Positions 7,081 to 16,155 are shown, numbered from the stretch's first letter. The stretch: 51,351 bases of DNA from Leptolinea sp. UBA4782 (GCA_002403095.1 DHHC01000053.1:1-51351), one strand, 5' to 3'. Numbers and translations are program-made. The notes: generated from the letters alone by a model not told the origin.

Positions 7081-9093
7081 TTATTCCTGGCTAATGCCGA
7101 ACTGGTACCCTGCAGGTGTTCGGGTGAACCGCGTAGTACCGCTGATAACTATTACAGCTTCGTTATAAATTGATCCGTCCACAGGGATTCGAAGGGTGTC
7201 ACCGGATTCAATTTTAAATTGCTCAATGGTTGTCTCTTCACCATATTTAATCAAAGAAACTCTAAATGGCTGCGGTAGCGATTTGCTGACTTTGACAAAT
7301 CCGTCAGCAACCCATCCGCCGTCACCTGATTCAAAATCGGTAAAGTAATCCAATTTCTGGATCGAAACATCATCAACCAACAAGCCTTCCCCATTCACTG
7401 CCGGATCGGTGACATACTCAAACCGGATATAAACCCGTTTTCCTGCAAAAGGAGAAAGGTCGACTGATTCCTGGATCCAGGATTCACTCTGCCCATTGTA
7501 GCCCCAACCGTAGCTGTTTCCTGAAGGGTTGTAATTCGTGCCGCTTTCTGTCTGCAGGATCTCCCAGTGTTCTCCGTCCAGGCTGGCTTCTACATACAGG
7601 TAGTCATAATCCGTTTCAATATCATACCAGGTCCAAAAAGTCATTTCAACCGGTGCATCAACGCTCGAAAGGTCAAATTCCCTGGAAAGGGTCATGTTCG
7701 AATCATCACCGCGGTTAGACCAGTAAGCAAAATTCCCTGAATTTGGCTCTACCGGTAGCAAATCGACCATGCTTGAACCTTGAACCACAATTTCATAAGG
7801 CGAGGAGCACTCGACAAGGATGTAATCCGTTCCAAATTGCTTTACTGAACGGTTCTGCAATTCGAAATTACACGAATCAACTATTTCAGTAGGCCCAGCA
7901 GTTCCAGCATCCCGGTAATACTTGTAGGCGTACCTGCCATCACCAGCTGATGCATCATTCAAGTAATTGGCAACAACCCAATCTGCAAAGAACTCTTCTG
8001 AGGTCAAGTATGCCTCGCCCTCATCGCTGGGGATACTGTTCCGCTTAAAAACCGCATCCACTCCAGCAAAACCATTTTCGGGGGCATTTACCAGCTGCTG
8101 GGTCACTTTTTCACCGAACCGTTCCAGGATGTATGTCACAAACAGGAATGAAGCCCCGTAACTTGGTCTGGTCTGGTAGGAATCCACCGGCCATGTATTC
8201 AACTGCCAGTCCGGGTCATCAAGGAAAAGGTAGTCCATGCCACCCGGGTTAAATGAGTTCAACAAGGCAGCCAGCTCGGAAAAACCTTCGTTTACCCACC
8301 CATCTTCATTCTTATCTTGATAGAAATGGATCATATGCTGGAACTCATGTGCCAGGACGCCATACGTGTAATCATCTGAGAGCGAGTTGTAATCAGAGCT
8401 GACAAAAATAATCTCATGGGCATTGCTGTACTTGTGCACTTCCGGCAGGTAGGAATCAGAAGAAGAGAAATAGCCCCCCACACTGCCCATCCCTTTGGCA
8501 AACAGGACATAAATGTGGGGATCGTTATCCACCCCTGGCGACCACTCGCTTCCAAAAAACTCACGGTTGGTCGGGTAGATCTTCAACTCAAAGGCATCGC
8601 ATAATGCCTGTAGTTCGCTGTCCTTATACCGTACATCCTCCCCAACCCAGAAGTACAGGTGATCCCGCTCGCATCCCAGTTTTGCGGTCAGCTGGTAAGG
8701 CTGGTTTGTATCATTATTGAAAGCCCAGAAAGTCTCCCTGTCTCCTGGTGCATAATCCGTTGGTTTTTCCAGGCTGATTTCCTGAATCTTATCAGTCAAT
8801 CCAAACTGGTAGGCAAGCTGGTTTGGGTCGCTCTCCCGTACTGCTGTAGAGTACAACCGTTCCAGATTCTGGAAAGCTTCCGGCTGGACGGGATTAACGT
8901 TAATTACCGGGGTGTTTTCAGGGGTGGGGCTAACAAGGATAGGTATCAGCGTTTCGATGACATTCGGCTCTTCTGATACCGTCCTGGCAGCAAATAAAAC
9001 CCCGCCTAAGGCTATTACGGAAACAAGGATACAACATATTACTACCAGGATTATGGCTGCAATGGCCAGAATCCATCCTGATGAAGGCTTCAT
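7081..9093 (-). CDS. Secreted or membrane-anchored zinc metallopeptidase, immune-inhibitor-A-like
   Basis: 670 residues. An N-terminal hydrophobic anchor (about 8-36) is followed by a low-complexity linker, then a peptidase domain with H249-E250-F-Q-H253 and, 15 residues on, NEG with Glu269 as probable third zinc ligand, a gluzincin-like arrangement. The C-terminal part (about 465-590) has repeated beta-rich segments, including FWTWYDIE.DYDYLYVEASLDGE and YIRFEYVTDP, that resemble the MAM/concanavalin-like lectin region of M6 immune inhibitor A peptidases. GAGGAG lies just before the ATG, and a good sigma-70 promoter lies at 9129-9157. It probably degrades external protein. The exact MEROPS family is uncertain. 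Confidence 0.85.
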   Translation of the reverse strand: MKPSSGWILAIAAIILVVICCILVSVIALGGVLFAARTVSEEPNVIETLIPILVSPTPENTPVINVNPVQPEAFQNLERLYSTAVRESDPNQLAYQFGLTDKIQEISLEKPTDYAPGDRETFWAFNNDTNQPYQLTAKLGCERDHLYFWVGEDVRYKDSELQALCDAFELKIYPTNREFFGSEWSPGVDNDPHIYVLFAKGMGSVGGYFSSSDSYLPEVHKYSNAHEIIFVSSDYNSLSDDYTYGVLAHEFQHMIHFYQDKNEDGWVNEGFSELAALLNSFNPGGMDYLFLDDPDWQLNTWPVDSYQTRPSYGASFLFVTYILERFGEKVTQQLVNAPENGFAGVDAVFKRNSIPSDEGEAYLTSEEFFADWVVANYLNDASAGDGRYAYKYYRDAGTAGPTEIVDSCNFELQNRSVKQFGTDYILVECSSPYEIVVQGSSMVDLLPVEPNSGNFAYWSNRGDDSNMTLSREFDLSSVDAPVEMTFWTWYDIETDYDYLYVEASLDGEHWEILQTESGTNYNPSGNSYGWGYNGQSESWIQESVDLSPFAGKRVYIRFEYVTDPAVNGEGLLVDDVSIQKLDYFTDFESGDGGWVADGFVKVSKSLPQPFRVSLIKYGEETTIEQFKIESGDTLRIPVDGSIYNEAVIVISGTTRFTRTPAGYQFGISQE

Positions 9094-9128
9094 AACTCCT
9101 CGACTTGATTAAGAAAAAGCGTTTTGTA

Positions 9129-9157
9129 ATTATATCGGTGAGGTCTGGAAATTTCAA
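9129..9157 (-). promoter_or_regulatory. Sigma-70 promoter for the metallopeptidase
   Basis: Read on the minus strand: TTGAAA (9157-9152), exactly 17 bases, then TATAAT (9134-9129), ending 35 bases before the peptidase ATG. It is the best canonical promoter in the window. The -35 is just beyond the stop of the upstream ligase-like gene, so the peptidase is an independent unit. Confidence 0.75.
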
Positions 9158-9158
9158 A

Positions 9159-10652
9159 TCAACTGGCAGCCCTGGTGCGAGCATCAGCAGGATTGCCGGG
9201 TTTGGAAAAGTACATGCTGGAACCGATCCCAAGGGCAATCCAGAGGTACGGCAGGCCAAAAGAATCGAGGCTGAAACCCTCAAAAGCAAGACCGATCAAG
9301 GTAAATATTACCATCCAACCCATTGCAGCAGGCAATTTACCGGTATTTTTCAATTTTGCAGGAATTCCCTCAGCCATAAAGAACAGCCAGCTAATGAATG
9401 CACTGAATCCAATGATTCCTGTTTCCGCCAGCAAGCGAATCCACAGGCTTTTTGAATTTAACAGGGTATCGGTCCGAAATATTAGCTCTCGCACTTCGGT
9501 GAGTTTCCAGGCGTAGGGGTGAAGGGTTTCTGGAAAGAAAAACCCGCTGTTTCCAAGTCCGGCACCCAGGATGGGATACCTTTCAAAAACCCCCCAACCG
9601 GCATCCCAGTAGACAAACCTGGCAGCCAGTGAAAGTTTTTCTGCATAGTACAGCAAGACATCCCTGTGTTGGAAATCAAACTCGAACAGGCTGGCCATCC
9701 GCATATCCAGTTTGCTGAGGGCGAACCCTAAACCTATGACGAGGCCAATGCCTACGGCTGCAAGGATTATGAACCACACAACCTGGAATATAACCTTAAG
9801 GAACCTGGCGGATTGCTTTATCCGGTCCATATTGAAAATGCGCTGGTTCACCTTATTCAATAGCTGCAAAGCAGCCAGGACTACCGGTACAGCCAGCATG
9901 ACCAGCAGTGCAGCCAAACCTATGCGCGAATAGGTGAGAAGAAGCACAGCGATACCCAGCACCAGCAGCAGGTTTTCAATGCTCAATTTCCATACCTTTA
10001 ATCGAAAAGCGCTTGTCCTGGTTATGCTCGCAGCCAGCCAATACGGGATGAACAGGACATTCATCTGGTGAGCCAGCCAGGATGGTTCCAATGCAAACCC
10101 GGAAACCCGTTGCCGGAAAAGCGGGCCAACAGAATACAGTTCGTGAATGCTTTTCATCCAGGCAGGGTAGCGTGAAATTGCTGCCCAGCTGACCGCCTGG
10201 GCTAAACTCCAGATCACGATCAGGGCACCTGCAATGGAAATCCATTGCAAGGTTTTCTTTAAATTTGTTTCATCCTGGATGATGGTGACCGTTACAAGGT
10301 AAAAAAGTACACCGATGATGAGAGTCGCCAGCGCAGTAACAACCTCAAACACCACACCGTGTCCCTTATATAATGGAATTGCATAAAAAACTGAGAGCAG
10401 GGATGAAATCAAAGCCAGAAAAAAGAAAAGAAACAACGGTAAAGTTGTTTTGGGCAATACGCCGTGCTTAAGCAGATACGGTATTAACCAGATAACCGCC
10501 AGTACTGCCAGGAAGATGCCAGACGGGGCCGCAACCGTGTCTGAACGGACAAGTTTGACCACCAGCGGCATGCTGGTAACTGGCAGAGATGCCAGCAGGA
10601 GCACCCATACCACCCAACTCACCCGTTTGATCCATCCGGGCAATACAGGCAT
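9159..10652 (-). CDS. O-antigen ligase/polymerase-type membrane protein (Wzy_C family)
   Basis: 497 residues with about eleven hydrophobic segments and a larger extracytoplasmic loop (about 315-400) carrying the GWGVFERYPILGAGLGNSGF block that is typical of WaaL/Wzy-like proteins, followed by LLAETGIIGF. These proteins join or polymerise lipid-linked glycans on the outer face of the cytoplasmic membrane. The start overlaps the wzz-like stop region (2 bases apart; GAGAGG upstream), so the two are translated together. Polymerase, ligase or protein glycosyltransferase activity cannot be told apart by sequence. No LPS genes are present, so a true O-antigen role is unlikely. Confidence 0.85.
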   Translation of the reverse strand: MPVLPGWIKRVSWVVWVLLLASLPVTSMPLVVKLVRSDTVAAPSGIFLAVLAVIWLIPYLLKHGVLPKTTLPLFLFFFLALISSLLSVFYAIPLYKGHGVVFEVVTALATLIIGVLFYLVTVTIIQDETNLKKTLQWISIAGALIVIWSLAQAVSWAAISRYPAWMKSIHELYSVGPLFRQRVSGFALEPSWLAHQMNVLFIPYWLAASITRTSAFRLKVWKLSIENLLLVLGIAVLLLTYSRIGLAALLVMLAVPVVLAALQLLNKVNQRIFNMDRIKQSARFLKVIFQVVWFIILAAVGIGLVIGLGFALSKLDMRMASLFEFDFQHRDVLLYYAEKLSLAARFVYWDAGWGVFERYPILGAGLGNSGFFFPETLHPYAWKLTEVRELIFRTDTLLNSKSLWIRLLAETGIIGFSAFISWLFFMAEGIPAKLKNTGKLPAAMGWMVIFTLIGLAFEGFSLDSFGLPYLWIALGIGSSMYFSKPGNPADARTRAAS

Positions 10653-10654
10653 TG

Positions 10655-11473
10655 TCAGCCTCTCTGCTTCCGGCAGTTGAAAAGGATTAAGGCTGAGAAG
10701 AGGACTGCACCAAGCAGCGCTCCTCCAAGAACCATGCTGCCTGCCAGGTTGCGTTCCGGTTGCACTGCAGGTTCAGCTTGCCTGGTCAGGGTGTAATCCA
10801 TTGCGGGCAGGTACCCCAGGCTTTTATCTTTTTCTTCAAGATATGCATGGTTAAACCCAGCCAGTTTTTCTTCAAGTTCAGCATTGGAAAGACCCTGGCA
10901 GCCGGCTGCTACCGGTTCGACCAAACCTGGCTGCTGCAGGCAATCCTGGGCAGCCAGTAATTGTTTGTACAGGCTGTCAGCATTAAGCGCATGCAGTTTT
11001 GCTTCGCTCAATACTGCCAGACCTTCATCAGCCCACAAGTTCGCCCATTTTGCTGCTGTCTCTGGATCTTCGTTTTCAACAACCAGTTCATAGCGGTAGC
11101 TGTACCGTTCCAGGAAAGCGGTTGTCTCAAGAGTAAAACTATTCTCCGGCAGGTTGGCTGACCTGCCGGAGTTGAGGGTATTGTTAATCACTTTTCCGGA
11201 TGACAGGATATCACCCACGGTTACAATGGCAATATCGGTCTCGACATCGGTCATTTCACCTGTTCGGGTGAAATCGATGGAGAACGTGATAGCAGCGCTG
11301 GAAGCATACTTGGGTGGCAAGAGAAAATGGACGCCATATCCGATCAGCGCCCCTGCAACCATCGCGAGAAACAACCAGAACCAGCGTTTTCCTGGAGCTT
11401 TCAACTCCTGGAGCAGGGAGAAGGTATTGTTTTGAACCGGTGCCGGCGTACTTCCTGTCTTCATTTTGCTCAT
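10655..11473 (-). CDS. Wzz-like polysaccharide chain-length or co-polymerase protein
   Basis: 272 residues with two membrane segments (about 31-52 and 243-264) around an extracytoplasmic, partly coiled region. The segment PPKYASSAAITFSIDFTRTG after the first helix is typical of the Wzz N-terminal domain, and a Pro-rich stretch precedes the second helix. There is no C-terminal tyrosine kinase domain. It would set the modal length of a surface glycan made by the ligase/polymerase-like protein downstream. GGGAA precedes the ATG. A terminator hairpin ends about 8 bases before the start, so transcription must come from read-through or an unseen promoter. Confidence 0.8.
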   Translation of the reverse strand: MSKMKTGSTPAPVQNNTFSLLQELKAPGKRWFWLFLAMVAGALIGYGVHFLLPPKYASSAAITFSIDFTRTGEMTDVETDIAIVTVGDILSSGKVINNTLNSGRSANLPENSFTLETTAFLERYSYRYELVVENEDPETAAKWANLWADEGLAVLSEAKLHALNADSLYKQLLAAQDCLQQPGLVEPVAAGCQGLSNAELEEKLAGFNHAYLEEKDKSLGYLPAMDYTLTRQAEPAVQPERNLAGSMVLGGALLGAVLFSALILFNCRKQRG

Positions 11474-11480
11474 GATTTCC

Positions 11481-11524
11481 CAAACAATAAAAGATATGGC
11501 TGAGATTGCTATCAGCCATATCTT
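11481..11524 (-). terminator. Intrinsic terminator between the stalk-like gene and the wzz-like gene
   Basis: A perfect 13-bp stem (arms 11491-11503 and 11512-11524, AAGATATGGCTGA against its complement) with an 8-base loop, followed on the minus strand by TTTTATTGTTT. It lies 31 bases beyond the stop at 11556 and only a few bases before the wzz-like Shine-Dalgarno sequence. Confidence 0.82.
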
Positions 11525-11555
11525 ACCATATCCATTCTTGTGCCGCAGCCGGGAT

Positions 11556-12983
11556 TTACTTCGTTGAAAAATTCACAATAATCAGATTCTTGTCACAATC
11601 TGTAAATGTATCCAGCGTGACCTCATCTGACAGCTGATTCCCTTGCAAATCATACAGAACAAGTTTCAGGCTGCCGGTAGATGCTACTGGATTGCTCGCC
11701 AGTTTGGCCTCATACCCTCCAGGTCCGTAATCTGGTGCAGTGCCTGTCATAGAAAGCAGGTCGACTGCTTTGCCATCCAGAACTCCCTTTACTGATACCA
11801 CCAGGTTATTAACCGGGCTTCCGTTCCTGTCAAATACCTGTCCGGCAATCCCAAGCCAGCTGCATCCCGATTCCGGGTAAAGGAAATTCGTGGTGTAGAA
11901 GACCCCGGATTGCATTCCATACGGGTTCGGAGTACTGGTTGGGGTTTTTGTCGGCTGGATAGGAGTGGCTGTCGGCGGGAGTGGTGTTTTGGTAGGGGTT
12001 GCTGTAACCAAAGGCCCTGTCTGGCAGGTTAATGTTTTCGGGTATGGTGCATCACTGCTGGCAAAGTACCATTTATTGCCAACATTTACCTCTATCTTGA
12101 TGGTGTGAGGCACATTCTTTGAGAATTTAGACTGGAAATTAATACAAGCATTATCCCCAAACCGTTTCACGCAGGTACTTTTAAGGTCGAATGAGTAGCT
12201 ACCTCCAGACTGTGAAGCAAAAGTAGCCACAAAAGCATCATCAATATACACACGGTAGTTTAGGCTGCCCGTTGCGCTGTTCTTGTTGGTGAACTTTCCA
12301 TAGATCTTGCATTGAGTCATATCTGTCACCACACCCTGGCTCCCAAAGTGCGAAAGGACGTAATTTGAAGGCACTGGAACCAGCTGGGTGGCAACAATGG
12401 TTTGGGTAGGAAGCGGCTGGGTCGAAGTTGGTGTTTGTGTCGGAACTGGCGTCTTGGTCGGTGCTAAAGTAGTGGTTGCCTGAGTAGGTGCAGCTTCGGT
12501 TTGGCATGTTAATGTCTTCGGGAACGGGGAATGGCCATCAGCAAAAAACCAGGCATCATTTACATTGACCTCAATCTTAATGGAATGCGCAGCATTTTTT
12601 GAGAATTTAGACTGGAAATTAACGCACTGGGAATCCCCGAACCGCTTCACACAGGTGCTGTCAAGGTCAATTGCGTATGCCCCGCCTTTTTCGGAGGCAA
12701 AAGTGCCTGCAAAAGCATCATCGATGTATACCCTGTAATTTAATGATCCCGTCGCGCCTGAATTATTGGTAAATTTTCCATAGATCTTGCATTGGGAGAG
12801 GTCTGTAACTACCCCCTGGTTCCCAAGGTGCGTTAATGTGTACCCTGAGGTTGTTTTGCTCATTATTGGAATGGCATCTACAGCCCTGGCATACACCAGG
12901 CCTGGCAACCTTGATGTGCCCAGAACATAGCCAATACCAGCCAGAAGGATAATAATGAGCGCTGCAGCAAATTTTCGAACCAT
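11556..12983 (-). CDS. Secreted Thr/Pro-rich protein with a duplicated Cys-containing domain
   Basis: 475 residues from the ATG at 12983, chosen because GGAGGT stands five bases upstream; a longer frame to 13004 lacks one. Layout: signal or anchor segment (4-22); a 116-residue domain (47-162); a 45-residue linker of Thr, Pro and Gln; a second copy (207-322), about 70 percent identical; a second TP-rich linker; and a C-terminal beta-type domain (about 360-475). Each copy has four conserved Cys (relative positions 19, 65, 74, 114) and the core CKIYGKFTN..ATGSLNYRVYIDDAF. I do not recognise the repeated domain. The cell-surface location and glycan-gene neighbours suggest a structural or substrate role. 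Confidence 0.85.
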   Translation of the reverse strand: MVRKFAAALIIILLAGIGYVLGTSRLPGLVYARAVDAIPIMSKTTSGYTLTHLGNQGVVTDLSQCKIYGKFTNNSGATGSLNYRVYIDDAFAGTFASEKGGAYAIDLDSTCVKRFGDSQCVNFQSKFSKNAAHSIKIEVNVNDAWFFADGHSPFPKTLTCQTEAAPTQATTTLAPTKTPVPTQTPTSTQPLPTQTIVATQLVPVPSNYVLSHFGSQGVVTDMTQCKIYGKFTNKNSATGSLNYRVYIDDAFVATFASQSGGSYSFDLKSTCVKRFGDNACINFQSKFSKNVPHTIKIEVNVGNKWYFASSDAPYPKTLTCQTGPLVTATPTKTPLPPTATPIQPTKTPTSTPNPYGMQSGVFYTTNFLYPESGCSWLGIAGQVFDRNGSPVNNLVVSVKGVLDGKAVDLLSMTGTAPDYGPGGYEAKLASNPVASTGSLKLVLYDLQGNQLSDEVTLDTFTDCDKNLIIVNFSTK

Positions 12984-13063
12984 CTCTACCTCCGCAATAA
13001 GCATGAATAAAATTCCATGCCCCGTCAGGGAAAGGATGCAAGAAAAATGCCAGCAAATTCTGT

Positions 13064-15415
13064 TTACTCAGGGTCGCAAACAGGGGCATCCGGAATGGTG
13101 ACGATGGAATATCCGGCTTTGCTGCGCTGCAGGATTTCCCAAACCTGTTTACTTTTTTCGCAATCCCCTTTTAGCTGGTAAAGGTCAGCCAGGCGCTCTA
13201 ATGCCTTAAACTGCCCCACATCCTGGCTTATGAGCAGGTAACCTGGTACCATGTCAATTTTTAAGCCAGCTCTTTGGTGGATGATTTGGCTGTAAGTCTC
13301 TGAATACGCACGCCTTGTAGATAAAACCGGCTGCCGCATCTCCTGGAAAAGCTCTTCCAGTACCTCCAATTCACCCGCATCATCTCCAAGCGCATTCAGC
13401 ACCTGCCACTCAGCGGTAAGGCTGGCTAACGGAAGTTCGTTCGTCCATCTTGACAGGGCAGCATATTGTGTTGCCAGGTGAAGGTCTGTCTCCAGGTTCA
13501 AAATGGCAAGCTGCCAGTAGGGAGCCGATTCGCTTGCTTCCGGCATCAAATTCTCCACCTGCCAGTTTTGTAATATTTTTTCCCTGAAGCTGGTCATCTG
13601 CCAGAATGGATGGCTGCTGGTTTGGGGAGAAAGGTTCAACGATGTACCATACATTTGCGCAGCCTGTTCGAATTGACCCAGATCTTCATATATCACCCCC
13701 AGGTTTAGCGGGTAACTCGGTTCTTGCGGTGCAGCTTTTAGGGCTGTATTCAAATAAAGTTTTGCTGCTTCAGAATTGCCATTCTGCCACTCCAGTATGC
13801 CCAGGTTGGCAGACACCCAATGTAACTCGGGTTTGCCCTGGAGGGCCTGAGAAAGGTCTGATTTTGCCAGCGACAGCAGTTGCTTGTTTTCCAGGTTCTC
13901 GTCAAAAAATGCCCGAACAAATCCTGTTTCCACCCTGTAATACGTCAGGTTAGGGTCTAATTCAATCGCCTGTACCATCCGGTGTAAACCTTCATCCACC
14001 TGGCCAGCCTTAACCTGCTGCAGTCCCGTCCAAAATGGCGCATAAGCAACGATCACCAGCAGGGAACAGGTGAATATAACCCCAGCAGGAACAAACAGGA
14101 TATTCAAGCTTGCATCCAACTGCGGCTGCTGGTTTTTAGGAAGCGCCGTGAATACCCAGGCAAGCATAAACACTACGGGAACCATGACCACAGGCCAGGC
14201 GGTAAAATCATCAACCATGCTGTGAGCAGCAAATCCTGCCAGTCCGGCTATTCCTCCAGCTACCGCCATCCTGGAGGTTATGTCGAGCTTTATGTAAAGG
14301 CGAATAACACTCCTTACCAGAAAGAAACCCAGAATAATCAGCGCGGTAAACCCTAAAAGCCCTGACTCTACCAGCACTGTCAGCAGTGTCTGGTGCGTAC
14401 TGGTTGACCACTCCAGCGGGGGTATGGATGTTGCCTGGTCAAGAAAAACAAAAGCAAACCTGCCGGGGCCAATCCCGACAACCGGGCTTGATTGCCAGAT
14501 GGTTACAGCAGCCTGCCAAACCGGCAGACGGCTGTCCCAGAACCCGCTTCCATGGGATGGGTGCTGCAGGAAGGTAGAGGATGATGCTATCCCTATAGTG
14601 GCAATGACTGCGACAAAAAAAATGAGCGTAGCGATAGCAAGACGCGGTTTCTGCGAGTACCAGGCAGACAGGTCTTTCTGCCAGCCATGATGTAATATTG
14701 TAAAAGCAAGCAAAATGATCAAGCTGACAATGATTCCCAGCACTCCACCCCGTGATGAGGAAAATACAAGGCACACTGAATATAGTGCCAGCCAGGTGGC
14801 ATACATTGCCTTTATCCCACTTTTTTTGGCTGAAAAAACCTGTACCAGGCAAACTGGCATGAAGAGGTTTACCAGGGCCATCAATGCATTAGAGTTCCCC
14901 AGCAGCCCGTTAAAGCGGTATAGAAACGGAGGTGAAATTACTTCCGGTGAGACCCATTCATACCAGCGGGAGTATGCAGTAACCGTCTCTGCCAACGCAC
15001 TGACTAGTAAAACTGCGCAGGCAGCCAGCCCTATGACAATCCATAAAATGCGGTTCTTTAGGGTTATCAGCAAAAAGAAAAAAATATAAAACAGGATGAT
15101 ATAGAACAGGAGTTGGACAGACCTTTCCAGTGACTGGCGCAAGTCAGGTGAAGTAATCCAGGTCAAAATGATGACCAGTACTGTCAGGCCCAGCCCTAAT
15201 TCCAACCCGGTTTTAGGGAAGCTAGCCTTCTTCCTTATTCCCTGGTAATACAGTACCAAGCCAATTAACAGGGTGCAATAAACCAGGCTGGCTGCCTTCA
15301 CCCATAAGTTACCGTTCCACCGGAACCCCCCTTCGGTGAAAAGCAGGAAGAAACCTGCTGTTCCTGTCAGAAGGATAATGGGAATTACGAGGCTCCCCTG
15401 CACTAACTTTTTCAT
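13064..15415 (-). CDS. O-antigen ligase-like membrane protein fused to TPR repeats
   Basis: 783 residues. The first 450 form about twelve membrane segments with the Wzy_C region, including SSSRGGVLGI and SPVVGIGPGRFAFVF. Residues from about 455 to 600 contain TPR-like helices (FVRAFF.., ANLGILEWQNGNSEAAKLYLNTALKAAP, NLGVIYEDLGQFEQAAQMYGTSL, two repeats being clear). The remainder is helical and probably extracytoplasmic. TPR-fused members of this family include protein O-oligosaccharyltransferases as well as polysaccharide polymerases. The gene starts 17 bases after the formyltransferase gene and lies just upstream of the Thr/Pro-rich protein. The Shine-Dalgarno sequence is weak. Confidence 0.88.
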   Translation of the reverse strand: MKKLVQGSLVIPIILLTGTAGFFLLFTEGGFRWNGNLWVKAASLVYCTLLIGLVLYYQGIRKKASFPKTGLELGLGLTVLVIILTWITSPDLRQSLERSVQLLFYIILFYIFFFLLITLKNRILWIVIGLAACAVLLVSALAETVTAYSRWYEWVSPEVISPPFLYRFNGLLGNSNALMALVNLFMPVCLVQVFSAKKSGIKAMYATWLALYSVCLVFSSSRGGVLGIIVSLIILLAFTILHHGWQKDLSAWYSQKPRLAIATLIFFVAVIATIGIASSSTFLQHPSHGSGFWDSRLPVWQAAVTIWQSSPVVGIGPGRFAFVFLDQATSIPPLEWSTSTHQTLLTVLVESGLLGFTALIILGFFLVRSVIRLYIKLDITSRMAVAGGIAGLAGFAAHSMVDDFTAWPVVMVPVVFMLAWVFTALPKNQQPQLDASLNILFVPAGVIFTCSLLVIVAYAPFWTGLQQVKAGQVDEGLHRMVQAIELDPNLTYYRVETGFVRAFFDENLENKQLLSLAKSDLSQALQGKPELHWVSANLGILEWQNGNSEAAKLYLNTALKAAPQEPSYPLNLGVIYEDLGQFEQAAQMYGTSLNLSPQTSSHPFWQMTSFREKILQNWQVENLMPEASESAPYWQLAILNLETDLHLATQYAALSRWTNELPLASLTAEWQVLNALGDDAGELEVLEELFQEMRQPVLSTRRAYSETYSQIIHQRAGLKIDMVPGYLLISQDVGQFKALERLADLYQLKGDCEKSKQVWEILQRSKAGYSIVTIPDAPVCDPE

Positions 15416-15432
15416 TACACGTGGCTTGAAAA

Positions 15433-16101
15433 TTACTTGTTTTCCTCAGGAACATATTCAAAGCGCATACCATCAATCTCAAAATATGCACCCTGTGTTC
15501 CCGGGTAGGCAGTCGCACGGACTCTGCGCTGGATTTCTTCCAGCGGCATATCCAACTCCAACCTTTTAAGCTCATTCAGTTCTACACGCCGGTAAGGTTT
15601 CCGGGTCCAATGTTCGCAGCTTTCAGGCAGCGGTTTTCCCATCACAATCCCGGAAATGATTTCATAAAACAGTTCAAGCATGTAAGCATAACAGCGCTGG
15701 GTCAGCGAATAGACGCTTTCATTTGGCAAAATTGGAAAACGCCTGACGGCAACCACCTTGCCGCTGTCAACAGTCGGGACCATATGATGGCACATAACCC
15801 CGTATTCTTTTTCACCGTTGTAAATGGCGAAGTTAGTGCAGCCAGTGCCAGGGTAATCCGGTGTGGCTGGGTGGAAATTGAGTGCAGCAAAACGGGCATT
15901 TGCCAGCAATGATGCAGGCAGAACCCAGGGGCACAAGTAAGAAATGAGCAGGTCTCCCTGCCAGGTTAATACATTTTCAGGTATCGATTGCCCGGGTTTT
16001 GCCAGGAAGATAGCAGGATCAACGAAATTCTTCTGAATAAATGCAGAAGCGCTGCTGATGTATGGGTCTTGCCTGTCTTTACTGATGAACAGCACTTTCA
16101 C
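15433..16101 (-). CDS. Formyltransferase-family protein (probable sugar N-formyltransferase)
   Basis: 222 residues. It contains the formyltransferase core: N75-F-H77 in NFHPATPDYPG and D112 in TVDSGKVV, the Asn-His-Asp triad used to transfer formyl from N10-formyltetrahydrofolate. It is shorter than methionyl-tRNA formyltransferase and lacks its C-terminal tRNA-binding domain. With polysaccharide genes on both sides, N-formylation of an amino sugar is the best guess. The start is GTG at 16101, with GGAG eight bases upstream. It heads the minus-strand surface operon and has its own extended -10 at 16130-16138. Confidence 0.82.
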   Translation of the reverse strand: MKVLFISKDRQDPYISSASAFIQKNFVDPAIFLAKPGQSIPENVLTWQGDLLISYLCPWVLPASLLANARFAALNFHPATPDYPGTGCTNFAIYNGEKEYGVMCHHMVPTVDSGKVVAVRRFPILPNESVYSLTQRCYAYMLELFYEIISGIVMGKPLPESCEHWTRKPYRRVELNELKRLELDMPLEEIQRRVRATAYPGTQGAYFEIDGMRFEYVPEENK

Positions 16102-16129
16102 TCTGCCACTCCACCTGCCTGTTTTTCAC

Positions 16130-16138
16130 ATTATATCA
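16130..16138 (-). promoter_or_regulatory. Extended -10 promoter for the minus-strand surface operon
   Basis: Minus-strand TG-A-TATAAT (TG at 16138-16137, hexamer 16135-16130), 28 bases before the GTG start at 16101. The -35 is poor, which fits an extended -10 promoter. Confidence 0.6.
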
Positions 16139-16155
16139 TGTGCATATTTCTGCTT

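Noticed and set aside
16121..16155. Possible second Pho box before the bi-domain oxidoreductase (TTCACATTATA...)
   Set aside because: Only one half-site resembles TTAACA; no 11-base series.
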